A stretch of 64,000 nt of DNA from Ovis canadensis (GCF_042477335.2 NC_091245.1:88822501-88886500); one strand, 5' to 3'. Numbered from the stretch's first letter, positions 33,505 to 44,438 are shown. Program-made: numbers and translations. Notes: generated by a model from the sequence alone, not told the origin.

Positions 33505-33594
33505 GGTTGATTAATGCTATTGTATGGCAGAAACTAGCAAAACATTGTAAAGCAAGTACTCTCCAATTAAAAATAAAAGCTTTTAAAAAAGAAT

Positions 33595-34595
33595 CATAAT
33601 TAAAGTAGAAGTTTAACACAAAGCAATGGGAAAGAGATTTCCTCTGAGTTAACTTGGTTTCATGCAATTTTCAAAACAGCATCGATTCCCCACCAATGTT
33701 ACCTGGGAAATGCCCATGAGCATCAATGTCAGGGGACATTATGGCTTTGCTCACAGAGGGACTAAAGTTTACACAGAAGAAAGAGATCAAAAGATGGAGT
33801 CCAACCTGACTGGCCTCTAAAGGTTCATATGAAAAGACAGCTCCAAGTTTGGTTTTGTCAATTTCACAGGGAGGTGTATTTTTGTATAAAAGCAGGATTT
33901 CAAATGTCTATGCCAGTTCTATGAATCAAAGGGAGATGGACATTCATTGTGTCTGTGGTCTGGCTCCCCCAAAGTTGAAGTCGAACCCTCTCAGGCACTG
34001 ACTGGTAAGCTTGTCTCTTCTACTGCTGTATACTTTAGTTTTCTCTGTTTTGAATCTGTCCTTTGCTAGATGAGGTCAGAGATAACAATCATCCAGCATA
34101 CTAAATCAGTTATCCCATCAAACTTTTGTCTGTCTGGTTGACCAACTGTCCATCTGAATTAATCAGCAGCTGGCAAGAGGCAACAGGTCTTATCAATAAG
34201 CTAAATGTTGGCTGAATTGTTTGGTTAATTCATTGGCTACCAAATTCCCTTTCAGACAGTGCCTGAATCATTATGTCTTCCTTTGCTTTTTGGTTAGTGG
34301 AAACTACAGAACCTCTGATTGTTTACTGAATATTTGTGTTTTTACTTTGCTTTGTGATAAGCCTCTTCTCTTTCCCACAGGCTTGTGTCATATATGTCCT
34401 GGGGGAATGGAATGCGTTCCAATTAGGAAAAATATTCAGTGATTTTAGTCTCCTTTAATTGTCTCTATAAGTTGTTTTCATTGAACGTCTTCAAATGAAG
34501 ATGTCTTCCTAAGAGAGCACAGTAACTGGGCTGGCATAATTGAGAGGAAGGAGGGTGTGGGAGAGAAAGAGAGAAGAGGAGAGGAGGGAGAGAAA
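33595..34595. other. Single-copy stretch upstream of receptor
   Basis: No repeat recognised. It contains the candidate promoter and exon signals listed separately. A purine-rich (GAGA)n tract follows at 34545-34600. Confidence 0.45.
33885..34014 (+). promoter_or_regulatory. Candidate TATA box and 5' noncoding exon
   Basis: TATAAAAG at 33885-33892, then about 100 bp ending in GACTG followed by GTAAGC, a consensus donor (exon end 34014). A pyrimidine-rich acceptor (TCTTCTCTTTCCCACAG) ends at 34380, and another (TTCTTCCTCATTTCAG) ends at 37934, upstream of the receptor coding exon. Olfactory receptor genes often have such 5' exons. The link is inference from position alone. Confidence 0.22.
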
Positions 34596-34700
34596 GGGTC
34601 ACCATTTATTAAGCACTTACTTTGGACCCAGCTCTGGGCCAGTGTGAATTACAGACCTATTTTGTGAGTTGGGCTTGTGGCTCTCGGGTCCAGCAGCATG
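34596..34700 (-). repeat. Possible MIR remnant (left part)
   Basis: ACCATTTATTAAGCACTTAC and GGGCCAGTG resemble an antisense MIR. A further MIR-like stretch at 35195-35262 may be the same element interrupted. Confidence 0.4.
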
Positions 34701-34952
34701 CATGAGCAGAGTTAATGCAGGAGCATGTTAGCAGAGTCCACAATATTTCTGATAATATCCTTTTTTGATTTCCCCACTTCTGCTGAGGTAATAGAGGGAG
34801 AGATAGTAGTTGCCTATTAGGGTTGGGGGCAGGGAGTTAGTATCATCTCTCTACTGCCCTTAAAAGCCTCATCTGCACAGACCTGGAGGCAACAGAGTGT
34901 CTCTTTCCTGAAAGGTTATAAAGCGTTTTTGCTCACATATATCTGTGGTTGA

Positions 34953-35182
34953 TACGTAGCTTCCCAGGTGGCCCTAGTGGTAAAGAGCCTGCCTGCCAAT
35001 GCAGGAGGCTTTAGAGACACGGGTTCAATCCCTGGGTCGGGAAGATCCCCCAGAGGAGGGCATGGTAACACATTCCGGTATTCTTGCCTGGAGAATCCCA
35101 TGGACAGAGGAACCTGGTGGGCTATGGTCCATAGGGTCTCAAGGAGTTGGACAAGACTGAAGCGACTTAACGTGCACAGTGC
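34953..35182 (+). mobile_element. Bov-tA SINE with 12-bp target duplication
   Basis: Sense copy (AGCTTCCCAGGTGGCCCTAG ... AAGCGACTTAACGTGCACAG), flanked by ATCTGTGGTTGA at 34941-34952 and 35183-35194. The exact flanks suggest a fairly recent insertion. Confidence 0.93.
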
Positions 35183-35194
35183 ATCTGTGGTTGA

Positions 35195-35262
35195 GCAGGA
35201 ATTTGAATCCAGACCTGTTTAGTTCTAGAACCTGTGCTCTTAACCAGGCTTCACTGCCTTTC
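35195..35262 (-). repeat. MIR remnant
   Basis: GAATTTGAATCCAGACCTGT and TGTGCTCTTAACCAGGCTTC match the antisense MIR consensus wording. Confidence 0.65.
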
Positions 35263-35689
35263 TAGCCAGTTCTCTCATATGTTTCACCTGCTTTCTGCTC
35301 TCTCTCAAGCCTTCCTGCACTGCAGTAAGATATAGCAGCAGTCCTATAATTGCCTGGTAGTGGGAAAGTAGTAATTCCCTGTGCACGTATCCAAAAAGTG
35401 TTAATTTTTTATAAGATAATAGGTTAACCTGATTTTTTAAAAGATTATAAAGAAAAGGCATAAAGGTAGCAGTGCAAAAGCAAGTCCAGGAAACAGGTAG
35501 AAAAGGTTATCAGAGTCTGTGACCCCTTGAGGGATTGTTCCCTCACCAATCAACAAAGCAAGCCTCACCTTCCCAGAAGTTAAAACTTGGATGAGATGCT
35601 TCCTTGTAGGACTGTTTGTTTTCCCACCTCAGTGAGATAATGTAAACTTGCCCGTGTACCCAAGCCCCATGAGAGGCAGTGTTCATGGT

Positions 35690-35915
35690 TAGGAGTGGGG
35701 AATCCAGAGCAAGTCTGAATCTCATCTCTGCCATTTTCTAGCTGATGACCATGGTTAAGTTATTTAGTTTCCCTGTGATACCATCTGGAAAGTAAAGATA
35801 ATAAGAGTACTCACAACATAGGGTTGCTGTGATGATTAAGTGGGTTACATATTTTCAGCATTTAGGACAGTGTCTGGGATCAAGCCCTATCAACATCATT
35901 AGCAAAAGCATTCAG
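35690..35915 (+). repeat. MIR SINE
   Basis: CATCTCTGCCATTTTCTAGC, AAGTTATTTAGTTTCCCTGT, AGGGTTGCTGTGATGATTAA and ATTTAGGACAGTGTCTGGGA occur in the standard MIR order. Confidence 0.8.
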
Positions 35916-36170
35916 GAGTTTGCTTGTATTCTCTCAGAGCCAAAGCCCTCCCTCTGAGATCTCAGGTTGTTATTTATGCTTTTCAGAGAGTCGAGTAGTT
36001 TTCTCTCATGCTCTACTCAATGGGCTCAGCCTGAGTTGCCGGTTACTGGGCATCCTCTGGGTACCAGGACTTTCTGTCAGTGCAGATTCCAAGTTAGTTC
36101 TATGAGCCCTTTGAAAACTGGAACCACATTTCCAAAAAATAGTACCTAGGACACTGGATCAATTTTTAAA

Positions 36171-36380
36171 TGGGATTCCATGGTGGCTCAGAGGGTAAAG
36201 CATCTGCCCACAATGCAGGAGACCTGGGTTCAGTCCCTGGGTTGGGAAGATCCCCTAGAGAAGGAAATGGCAACCCACTCCAGTATTCTTGCCTGGAGAA
36301 TCTCATAGGCAGAGAAGCCTGGTAGTCTACAGTCCATGGGGTCACAAAGAGTTGGACACGACTGAGCAACTTCACTCACT
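36171..36380 (+). mobile_element. Bov-tA SINE
   Basis: Sense copy from TTCCATGGTGGCTCAGAGGG to GACACGACTGAGCAACTTCA. Confidence 0.92.
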
Positions 36381-36645
36381 CAAAGTATTGAAGGCTTTTG
36401 TATGATAAGAGTTAGCAGGACGAGCTTAACTAACACAATAACTCACTTAACTAACACAGTAACTCACACAATTACAGGCACACACACTGCAGGATGTGGC
36501 AAAAGAAATGGATGTAATGTCAATGCTCCCTTCAAAGTAAGGGCAATTCTTTGGGACATTTAAGTAATGTTGACAGTGCTCAATACCAGACACTTCCCAA
36601 TCTTTGTACATGTATTCTTTTTGCACATTCTAGGCACATGTTAGG

Positions 36646-36845
36646 GGCTTCCCAGGTGGCCCAGGGGTAAAGAATCTGCCTGCCAAGCAGGAGACATGGG
36701 TTTGATCCCTGGGTCAGGAAGATCCCCTGAAAAAGGAAATGGTGACCCACTCCAGTGTTCCTGCCTGGAGAATTCCATGGACAGGGGAGCCTGGAGGGCT
36801 ACAGTCCATGCGTTCACAAAATAGTCAGATATGACTTAGTGACTA
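36646..36845 (+). mobile_element. Bov-tA SINE
   Basis: Sense copy from GGGCTTCCCAGGTGGCCCAG to GATATGACTTAGTGACTAAG. Confidence 0.92.
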
Positions 36846-36861
36846 AGCACAAACAAAATAG

Positions 36862-36970
36862 GTGTGTGTTAAGTTCTACCACTCTGTATCCCATTTTACA
36901 GATGAGAAACTAGGTCTCAGAGAAGTTTAACAGCTTGTTCAAAGTCTGACTCATAAAGCAGAGCTCCAGG
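36862..36970 (-). repeat. MIR remnant
   Basis: CCATTTTACAGATGAGAAAC, CTCAGAGAAGTTTAACAGCT and TTGTTCAAAGTC follow the antisense MIR core. Confidence 0.75.
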
Positions 36971-36974
36971 CTTT

Positions 36975-37930
36975 GTTTGGGACTCTCTGGTTACTCATGA
37001 TACCTATCTCATTATTAAGCTCACACAGTGCTTTTTGTATCTGCATGTGTGTGAAGAATAGTAAAGTGTCTTCATTCTTAGACCTTGTCTGTGGACAGCA
37101 GTGCTTGGGGAGAGGGGCAGGTTCTGTGTCTGTCCTGAACTTTGTGGTGAAGTGTATTGCTTGGACAAAGACAGAAATGAGGAGCAAAATTAGGCTACTT
37201 ATCTCATTCAAAAGAACTTGAGGGTATTGTATTGTTGGTTGGTTGCACAAAGTGCCTTAGACTACCTGGTTCTGAAACTTCTTTTCCCATTTACTGCAGT
37301 TTTTTAAAAAATGTCTGTGGTTTAATTTTTATTTTGTCTATTTAAAATTGTAAAAGAAAGCATTCTTGCCTTTGTGTTACATCAGCATCAGCATTGACCC
37401 CAGCATCAAAACACCTGAAACCTCACATTCAAATGCTTTTCTCTTGCTAGCATGGTGGAAATCAAAACAGAAATAAGAGATTTAACTTTCAATTCACTAA
37501 GAAGTTAAAAGGAGGGGCATATGTGGTAGATATGATGAGTCCTCTCTCCCTAAAGATAAACAGTGCTTGAGGAGGAAGGAGAGGGTTCTTCATCCCAGGC
37601 CCTTGATTCTCTACATTCTGTCCAAGAGTTCACAGATCTTCTGAAATGTACCCACCTTCCTTTTAAATCTTTCTTTTTTCCATAACTCTCCAGGCTAACA
37701 TAGTATATTCAAGATAAGCACAGAGCAGACAACTTTCCTTTATTTTTTTTTCTCCCTCCTCTTTGTACTTTTCTCCCCCTTTCTCCTGATTCCTGCTTTC
37801 ATGAAAGGCTGAGGTTGCTACTTTGAACAAGCTGTTAAACTTATCTGAGACCTAGTTTATCTGATGAGGTAAAGATATAGGTAGGAGAAAGGGTCACAAG
37901 TTCCTATTGAAGATTCTTTTCTTCCTCATT
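36975..37930. other. Single-copy stretch upstream of receptor
   Basis: No repeat or coding exon identified. It ends in a pyrimidine-rich tract leading to the AG at 37933-37934. Confidence 0.45.
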
Positions 37931-38095
37931 TCAGGTCTTGGAAAAAAAGAAAACACTCCTTCACCCAGATTAAAAACAATTTTCCAAAAACCTGAGTGGT
38001 GAATTAAAAGCATCCACTGTCCATCCATGCTCTATGTATAAGTTACAACTTTCTGCATTTTGAATATTTTATCACTCATTCAGGGAGGCCATGCC

Positions 38096-39042
38096 ATGGT
38101 GACCCTGCCCTGGGAAAACCAAACAGTAGTGGAGTTTGTGCTTAAAGGATTTTCTTCCATCCAAGAGCTAAATATTTTTCTCTTTATGATGTTTTTAGTT
38201 TCATATATCTTAATTATTCTGGAAACACCCTCATTGTTCTGCTAGTTTTATTCAGCCATCCCCTCCACACCCCCATGTACTTCTTTCTGGTGAACTTGTC
38301 CTTTCTAGAGATGTGGTATACATCCAGTATTGTCCCCAAGATGTTGCTGATTATCCTAGGCAGAAAGAAGACTATCTCTGTGGCTGGCTGTCTGGCACAG
38401 TTCTACTTCTTTGGCTCCCTGGCTGCAACAGAGTGCCTCTTGCTCACGGTGATGTCCTATGACCGCTACCTGGCCATCTGCCAGCCTCTCCACTATCCCA
38501 TTCTCATGACTGGCCCCTTCTGCATTAGGCTGGCTGCCAGCTCTTGGCTCTGCTGCTTCCTTCTCACAACAATCACGATGGTCCTACTGTCTAGATTAAC
38601 CTTCTGCGGACCCAATGAAATTGATCACTTCTTCTGTGACTTTGCCCCTCTGGTCCATCTCTCCTGCATGGATACCTCACTGACTGAGACGATTGCCTAT
38701 GCCACCTCTTCTGCAGTGACTCTGATCCCATTTCTCTTCATCACAGCCTCCTACTCCTGCATTCTTGCTGCTATCCTAAGAATTCCATCTGTCACCGGCC
38801 GGCAAAAGGCCTTTTCCACTTGCTCCTCCCACCTCACCGTGGTCATGGTGTTTTGTGGGACACTGATTGCCACATACCTTGTGCCCTCAGCCAACTCTTC
38901 CCAGTTCTTGCGCAAAGGATTTTCTCTGCTCTATACCATCCTAACACCAATGTTCAACCCCATCATCTATAGCCTGAGAAACAGAGACATCCATGAAGCC
39001 CTGAAGAAGTGCTTGAGTAAGAAGCCAGGTTTCCTTAGATGA
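38096..39042 (+). pseudogene. Class II olfactory receptor, one-base frameshift
   Basis: A seven-transmembrane odorant receptor of olfactory cilia. The start is ATG 38096 (MVTLPWENQT), with an N-glycosylation sequon NQT at residue 8. The frame runs to a TAG at 38243-38245; one base is missing near 38220 just before the TM1 GN pair, after which 38221-39042 is open to the TGA. Counting the lost base, the product would be about 315 residues, normal for the family. Landmarks, numbered that way: PMYFF at 60-64, TM3 Cys99, MSYDRYLAIC at 120-129, loop-2 cysteines 171/181/191, SY at 219-220, KAFSTCSSHL at 238-247, PMFNPIIYSLRN at 285-296. Wording is closest to family 11-like receptors by memory; the family is not certain. 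No other disruption seen. Confidence 0.93.
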
Positions 39043-39385
39043 TGCAAAAAGGAAAACAGCTATATTTGTCTAATAGTTTATTAACTGGACTGAGTAATTT
39101 GGTTCCTACATGAAGAGCAACAGCCTAAATCAATAACTACCAAAGACTAATGATCAGACACCTGTGAGTAGAGCTGAGGCCACTGCTAAATTCTGAAAGC
39201 CTCAGGTGAGCTGGTATCCTGGGAATGGTTTAAACAGGTCAGATTCTTCTTCATTATCTTCAGTAGACCTGGATCCTTGTGTAAAAACTTATCTCCAAGA
39301 TGAGCTGATAAGACTGGTCACAATTCATTCAAATATTCACTGAGGGTCTACTATATTCAAGGTATTATATGAAATGTAAGTACAA

Positions 39386-39391
39386 AATAAA
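39386..39391 (+). terminator. Candidate polyadenylation signal
   Basis: AATAAA about 345 bp after the receptor stop codon, in single-copy sequence. Position is reasonable for an olfactory receptor 3' UTR; use is unproven. Confidence 0.3.
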
Positions 39392-39537
39392 CAAAAATAG
39401 AATCAGTCCCTGCTCTCACTAAACTCACAGTCTCTGGGGGAAAGGCAAACATTAATCAAATAACCAATGTAAAACTACATATATAAATATAAAATTACAC
39501 TTATGATTCAAAATTTTAAGTAAAATAAATGATCTTT

Positions 39538-39695
39538 TAAAAGGGACTTCTCTGTGCCTAAGACTCTGAGCTATCAATGCAGGCGGCCAAGATTTGATCC
39601 CTGGTTAGGGAACTAGATCCTTCATACCACAAATAAATATTGAGGATCTCATGTACCACAATTCAGACCTGGGGCAGCTTAAATAAATAAGATAC
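39538..39695 (+). mobile_element. CHR-type tRNA-Glu SINE
   Basis: Diverged sense copy: GGGACTTCTCTGTGCCTAAG, GATTTGATCCCTGGTTAGGG, then an A/T-rich tail. Confidence 0.75.
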
Positions 39696-39704
39696 TTAAA
39701 ATAA

Positions 39705-40610
39705 TAATAAAATGACTACTACTTATCTATCAGAATGACCAATATCCAGAACATGGACAACACCAATGAGGATATGGAGCAACAAGAACTCTCATTCCTT
39801 GCTGGTGGGAATACAAAATAGTACAAATGCTTTGAAAGACAGTTTGGAAGTTTCTTACAAAACTGAACATAATTTTGATATGATTCAGCAATCATACTCC
39901 TTGGTATTTACCCAAATGAGTTGAAAGCTTGTATTCACACACAAAAAACTGCACGTTTATAGCAATTTTATTTATAATTGCCAAAACTTGGAAGCATCCA
40001 AGATATCCTTCAACAGATGAATGGAAAAATAAACTGTGGTATATAGACAATGGGATATTATTTAGTGCTAAAAAGAAATGAGTTATCAAGCTATAAAAAT
40101 ATAATACATGGAGGAAACTTAAATGCATATTACTAAGTAAAAGAAGTCAATCTGAAAAGGCTATATGGCATTTAATCCCAATTGTACAATGTTGTGAAAA
40201 AGGCACATCTTTGGATATAGTAAAAATAATCAGTGGTTGCCAGAGCTTAGGGATTGAGGGAGGAATAAATAGGCACAGCACAGAGGATTTTTAGGGTAGT
40301 GGAACTGTTCTTTGTGCTACTTCAATGGTGGATATATGTCATTATATGTTTGTCAAAACCAGCAGAATGTACAATACCAAGAACGAATCCTAGTGTAAAT
40401 TATAGACCTTGAGTGATGATGTACTGATATATATTCATTGTGATACATGTACCACACTGTTGTGGGATGTTGATAGTGGGGGTGGCTATGAAAGTGTGGA
40501 GGAAGGAGGGTGAATGAGAAATTTCTGTACTTTCCACTCAATTTTGCTCAGAACCTAAAATTATTCTAAAAATAAACTTAATAAAAATAATAGCAATAAT
40601 AATTATAAGG
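39705..40610 (+). mobile_element. Ancient L1M 3' end
   Basis: Sense remnants of late ORF2 (TCATTCCTTGCTGGTGGGAA, ACAATGGGATATTATTTAGTG) and an old 3' UTR (CAGTGGTTGCCAGAGCTTAG, AATTATAGACCTTGAGTGATG). Strong divergence marks it as older than the ruminant L1s. Confidence 0.82.
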
Positions 40611-40614
40611 TGTT

Positions 40615-41050
40615 AATTATATATCAAGAATATGGAACTTTAATTCCTTTCTCTGGAATTATTTGGCATAAGCAAAGCATTTTCTAACCCTTTGCACTCG
40701 AGATTTAGAAGTGGGAAATAAAGATTCGGGGAAATAAGGGCTCAGTAGAGGACCCATGATGAATCTGTGGTGCTCCATCTCCTCTGCTATCATGGTGGCA
40801 GACTCAGTTGGAGCTGGAGCTTTGTATTTGAGTTCCAACTCTTCCTGTCATGCTCCTGTCTGCACTTGCTCCTCCTCTTGCTGACACATGTTCTCAGTAG
40901 TTAGAAACATAGGGTGTGGTGGGCATGTGTTCCTTGCCCTGTGCAACTCTAAAGAGCTGAGTTGACTTTAGAGTAGAAAAGCTGAGATCAGCATTGCACA
41001 TTCAGTTGCTGCCTGCCTTCTTTTCTGGCTCCTGCAAATTAGGCTCCTCT
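40615..41050. other. Single-copy stretch, nothing recognised
   Basis: No repeat or coding exon supported. Confidence 0.45.
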
Positions 41051-41060
41051 AATTGAGGAT

Positions 41061-41181
41061 TAGAGTACTGGAGTGGGTTGCCATTTCCTTCTCCAGGGGA
41101 TCTTCCCAACCCAGTGATCAAATCTGGGTCTCCCACATTGTAGGCAGACGCTTTACCCTCTGAGCCACCAGGGAAGCTCAG
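41061..41181 (-). mobile_element. 3'-truncated Bov-tA SINE between 8-bp repeats
   Basis: Antisense copy that keeps the tRNA head (GAGCCACCAGGGAAGC) and middle but lacks the BovA tail. TTGAGGAT flanks it at 41053-41060 and 41182-41189. Confidence 0.85.
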
Positions 41182-41534
41182 TTGAGGATAGGATTATCTC
41201 TTGTCTAAACTTTCTTTTTAAGAGTTATTCTTGTTTTAAGCTAAGAGATTATGTTCACTATGCATGGGAGTTACTCAAAACTGTGGTTGGGTAACAACAG
41301 ATACAAGACTGGGTATCTCCAAACATTTTCAGGTTTTGCTTTATAAAGAGAGAATTGCCCTCTTCTTGCCCCTCTTGTAAACTAAGAAAATATTGTGAGA
41401 TCATCTGAGGGTACTCCTGGTGAAAGTTTAGCTCATCAGCTCATTTATCCACAGATGACTCATCTGCAGCAGATGTTAACGTCAGATTAGCTCTGCAGGA
41501 AGTTGAGTAGGAGAGCAGGTACTTGTGTCATGGG

Positions 41535-41725
41535 AAAGTTTTTAATTCTAGATCTGCCACTTTCTTGCAGTGTGCTTTCAGCAAGTCACCTAAACTTACT
41601 GATTTTAGCCTTTCTCATCTGTAAAGGAGGAAGTGCCATGCCCATCTCACACTGTCCCTAAGTGCACTATTTGGCCCATAGCAAGTGCTCAGTAAATGGT
41701 AGCTGTCATAACTCTTCCTCTAGAT
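41535..41725 (+). repeat. MIR SINE
   Basis: AGATCTGCCACTTTCTTGCA, GCAAGTCACCTAAACTTACT, TTTCTCATCTGTAAAGGAGG and AAGTGCTCAGTAAATGGTAG in MIR order. Confidence 0.88.
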
Positions 41726-43655
41726 TCTGTACTCAATCTCAGACAAAATTATTATGTAGTAGAAATTCATTTTTTATATTATGAAGTAATAAATATTCGG
41801 AATGTTTAAGGCCCAGAGAGAATGTATGGATTATCCAACACTTTTTTTTTTTTTTTTTACAAAAAGTGATCCCCCGGTGGATTAAGTGGACTTTCCCTGG
41901 GCAACACAGACTAGAATACAGCACTTCTATATCTGAGTCCAGGCCTCTCTCCCCTGTACCACACTACCTACTGACTCAGTGACTTTTCTTCTTGCCTGGG
42001 GGCACATAAGGAGCACTCCTGTATATGTCAAGATCACTGTGGTTATATTCAGCCAGAGAAGCATGCAGTGTATCACAGCACATGCCAGAGCCATGGAACT
42101 CCTCCAGCCCCAAGCCCCACATTGCACCTATAGTGAGCCTGAAACTCCAATCAGGTAACAAAACCTCAGGATGTTTGCGGCAAGCATTATTGCCCTCGGC
42201 TGGGAGAAACTACCCCACCATTCCTTTTGCAGGAAGCCATAGCGCCTAACCTCTCAGACGGGGAAGGGGAGATATTGATGGTAGAACTGGTTTCTTTTTT
42301 CCACTGAGACATGGCAATGAAACACGAAGCCTGAGAGTCTGCGAGTTAGTGAGGACTGCAGGACTGAAGCAGCCACAGCCCTGGTCCCACAACTGAAAAC
42401 GAGCCCCTACACTGGTGAGGAACCCAGGGGTCTGATCTCACTCGGACCAGTGGTTTTCTGAACTTATAGCTGGACAAAGGTGCCTGAGAAGCCACAATAG
42501 GAAGGAAGAAGATGAGCAGTCTCTGAGACCCACCCTTGTGCTTACCAAGCAGCTCTGTTTTTATGTATCTTATTTATTGCTGTTCCATTTAAAGCTTCAT
42601 TTGAATAAAGGCTTCTGCTGCTAAATGTGTGTTCACACATACACACACAATTTTTTTTTTTTTAACAAGACTTTTCCTATCTTATAGCTTCCCTTATTTT
42701 CCCTGCTGGAAAAAATGTATAAAAAGATGAAGGTCATGTTTGGATTAGTTTTATGTCCTGTAAAGTCAAGGACACTTGGTGTTCACTGACTGAGAGGACA
42801 AGATGGAGAATATATTTAGAGGAGATTACACCTTCTAGGATGATGGGTTTCTGCAGGAAATTTTATGTGTCAGTTACTTGCACTGTATTTTTAAGCCTCT
42901 GAATCTTCATAACTGCCTCTTACAAGGCTGAGTCTCAAAGCAACTCTTGCCAGTGACTTTCCTAAGTTTATGAGGGAGGCCTGTCTTTGTGGGACACTGG
43001 ACACCTTCAGGTAGCATGACCACACCCTGTCGTATTTGTACCTTTAGACTCAGGAGTGGGCTGTTCTGCAAAAAGATCCTCTTTCACCTGAAGACTTAGA
43101 TTCCTGCTGAGAAGAAATGAAGGGAAGGCTACACAATGAACTTTAAGTTTCTGATTCTTGTCCCAGGGCTGTGGAGGCCTTTACTGATGGACAGGAGGGA
43201 TATAAATGTACAGCCAAGACCAGATGGAATTAGGAGAAGATAGCTACTCTTGCAATCACAGGGAGTAACTGTGTTTTCACAGAGACCTATCACCTTGCTC
43301 TCCCTGACCTCAGGCAGGAGGACAAGTCCATCTAGCATGGTTTACAGTCATATAATTTTGGTGGTTTCTCCCTGGTCCATATTTGCATGAGCTTAAAAAA
43401 GATGGGACCTTAATAAGAGAGAGGCTCAACTTTTAGGCAGAAATCAAGAGTCTTTAGCACACATGGTCCACTTTTGTGCACCCTTCTGGAGTCTAACCAT
43501 CCCTTTAATGACTGAAGGAGTGGATGATTGTGGTATCTGCTGAGCTCTTCCCTAGCTGAGAGACCTGAGGAAGTCTCTTCAGCTCATTAGGTCTTATGCT
43601 TTAAATCTGAAAAATCTGGAAGATAGACCAGGAGTGGTCTAAGGAATATGCTGAG
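41726..43655. other. Mostly single-copy stretch
   Basis: About 1.9 kb with no supported gene. It contains an 18-19 base T run at 41841-41859, AATAAA at 42603 after a moderately GC-rich stretch (42040-42560), and a short (CA)n at 42636-42650. The AATAAA context could be an old LTR or a 3' UTR, but nothing else supports either. Confidence 0.4.
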
Positions 43656-43659
43656 GATA

Positions 43660-43812
43660 GCAACTAACATTTATATCATACTTTAAATTTTACAAAGCTC
43701 TTCTACATAGTTTCTTATTTGGTTCTCATTTGGCCATGAAGTAGAAATGATCCCAAAGGCATAGACGAAGAAAGTAAGATTCAAAGATGTTAAATGACTT
43801 AAAGTCTCTGAG
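43660..43812 (-). repeat. MIR-type remnant
   Basis: ACTTTAAATTTTACAAAGCT, TTGGTTCTCATTTGGCCATG and GATTCAAAGATGTTAAATGAC follow an antisense MIR-like core. Confidence 0.6.
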
Positions 43813-43862
43813 TGCCTTCTATTTTCCAACCCTGTTATTTCCTTTACTGCTATAAACTGAAA

Positions 43863-44076
43863 AGAAAGTGAAAGTGAAGTTGCTCAGTCGTGTCTGACTC
43901 TTTGCGACCCCATGGACTGTAGCCCACCAGGCTCCTACATCCATGGGATTCTCAAAGCAAGAATACTGGAATGGGTTGCCATTTCCTTCTCCAGGGGATC
44001 TTCCTGACCCAGGTATCAAACCCAGGTCTCCTGCATTGCAGGCAGCACTTTAACCTCTGAGACACCAGGGAAGCCA
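43863..44076 (-). mobile_element. Bov-tA SINE with 13-bp target duplication
   Basis: Antisense copy from GAAAGTGAAAGTGAAGTTGC to GACACCAGGGAAGCCA. CTATAAACTGAAA is exact at 43850-43862 and 44077-44089. Confidence 0.94.
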
Positions 44077-44084
44077 CTATAAAC

Positions 44085-44438
44085 TGAAAGTGTTCCCCAA
44101 ATTCATACATTGAAACATAATCCCCAATGTGATGGTATTAGTAGATGGGGACTTTGGGAAGTAATTAGGTCATGAGGGTGGGGCACTCATGAATGGGATT
44201 AGTGCCCTTATGAAAGAGACCCCAGGGCTCTCCATCTCTCCCTTGAGGCTTGTAAGGATACAGGGAGGAAATGACCACCTATAAATCAGGAAGCAGGTTC
44301 TCACCAGATACCCAAACTACTAGTGCCTTGATCTTAGATTTCCCAGCCTCTAGAATCATGAGAAATTAATTTCTGTTGCTAATAAGCTACTAAATCTATG
44401 GTATTTTTGTTATAGCAGACTGAATGTACTAAGACAGT
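44085..44438 (+). mobile_element. MaLR-type (MLT1-like) solo LTR
   Basis: Shows the MaLR wording TTGAAACATAATCCCCAATG, GTAATTAGGTCATGAGGGTG, TAGAATCATGAGAAATTAAT and ATTTTTGTTATAGCAGACTG in order. No internal retroviral sequence adjoins it. The subfamily is uncertain. Confidence 0.72.

Larger units (their letters stand above)
29190..33590 (+). mobile_element. Ruminant L1 3' portion hosting five nested insertions
   Basis: L1 segments in sense order: 29190-29465, 29607-29857, 30141-30281, 31701-31727, 31936-32488 and 33505-33590. They run from the late ORF2 (TAACACCATACACAAAAATA) to the 3' end (GCAAAACATTGTAAAGCAAG, CTCCAATTAAAAATAAAAGC). When the intervening elements are removed these pieces join in register. 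The coding frame is extinct. Confidence 0.88.

Noticed and set aside
34953-35182. tRNA-like A/B-box sequences (here and in all other Bov-tA and CHR copies)
   Set aside because: These are tRNA-derived SINE heads and do not form complete cloverleaves, so no tRNA genes are called.
42040-42610. Possible 3' UTR or LTR ending at AATAAA (42603)
   Set aside because: A single hexamer without coding sequence, LTR termini or target duplication is not enough.
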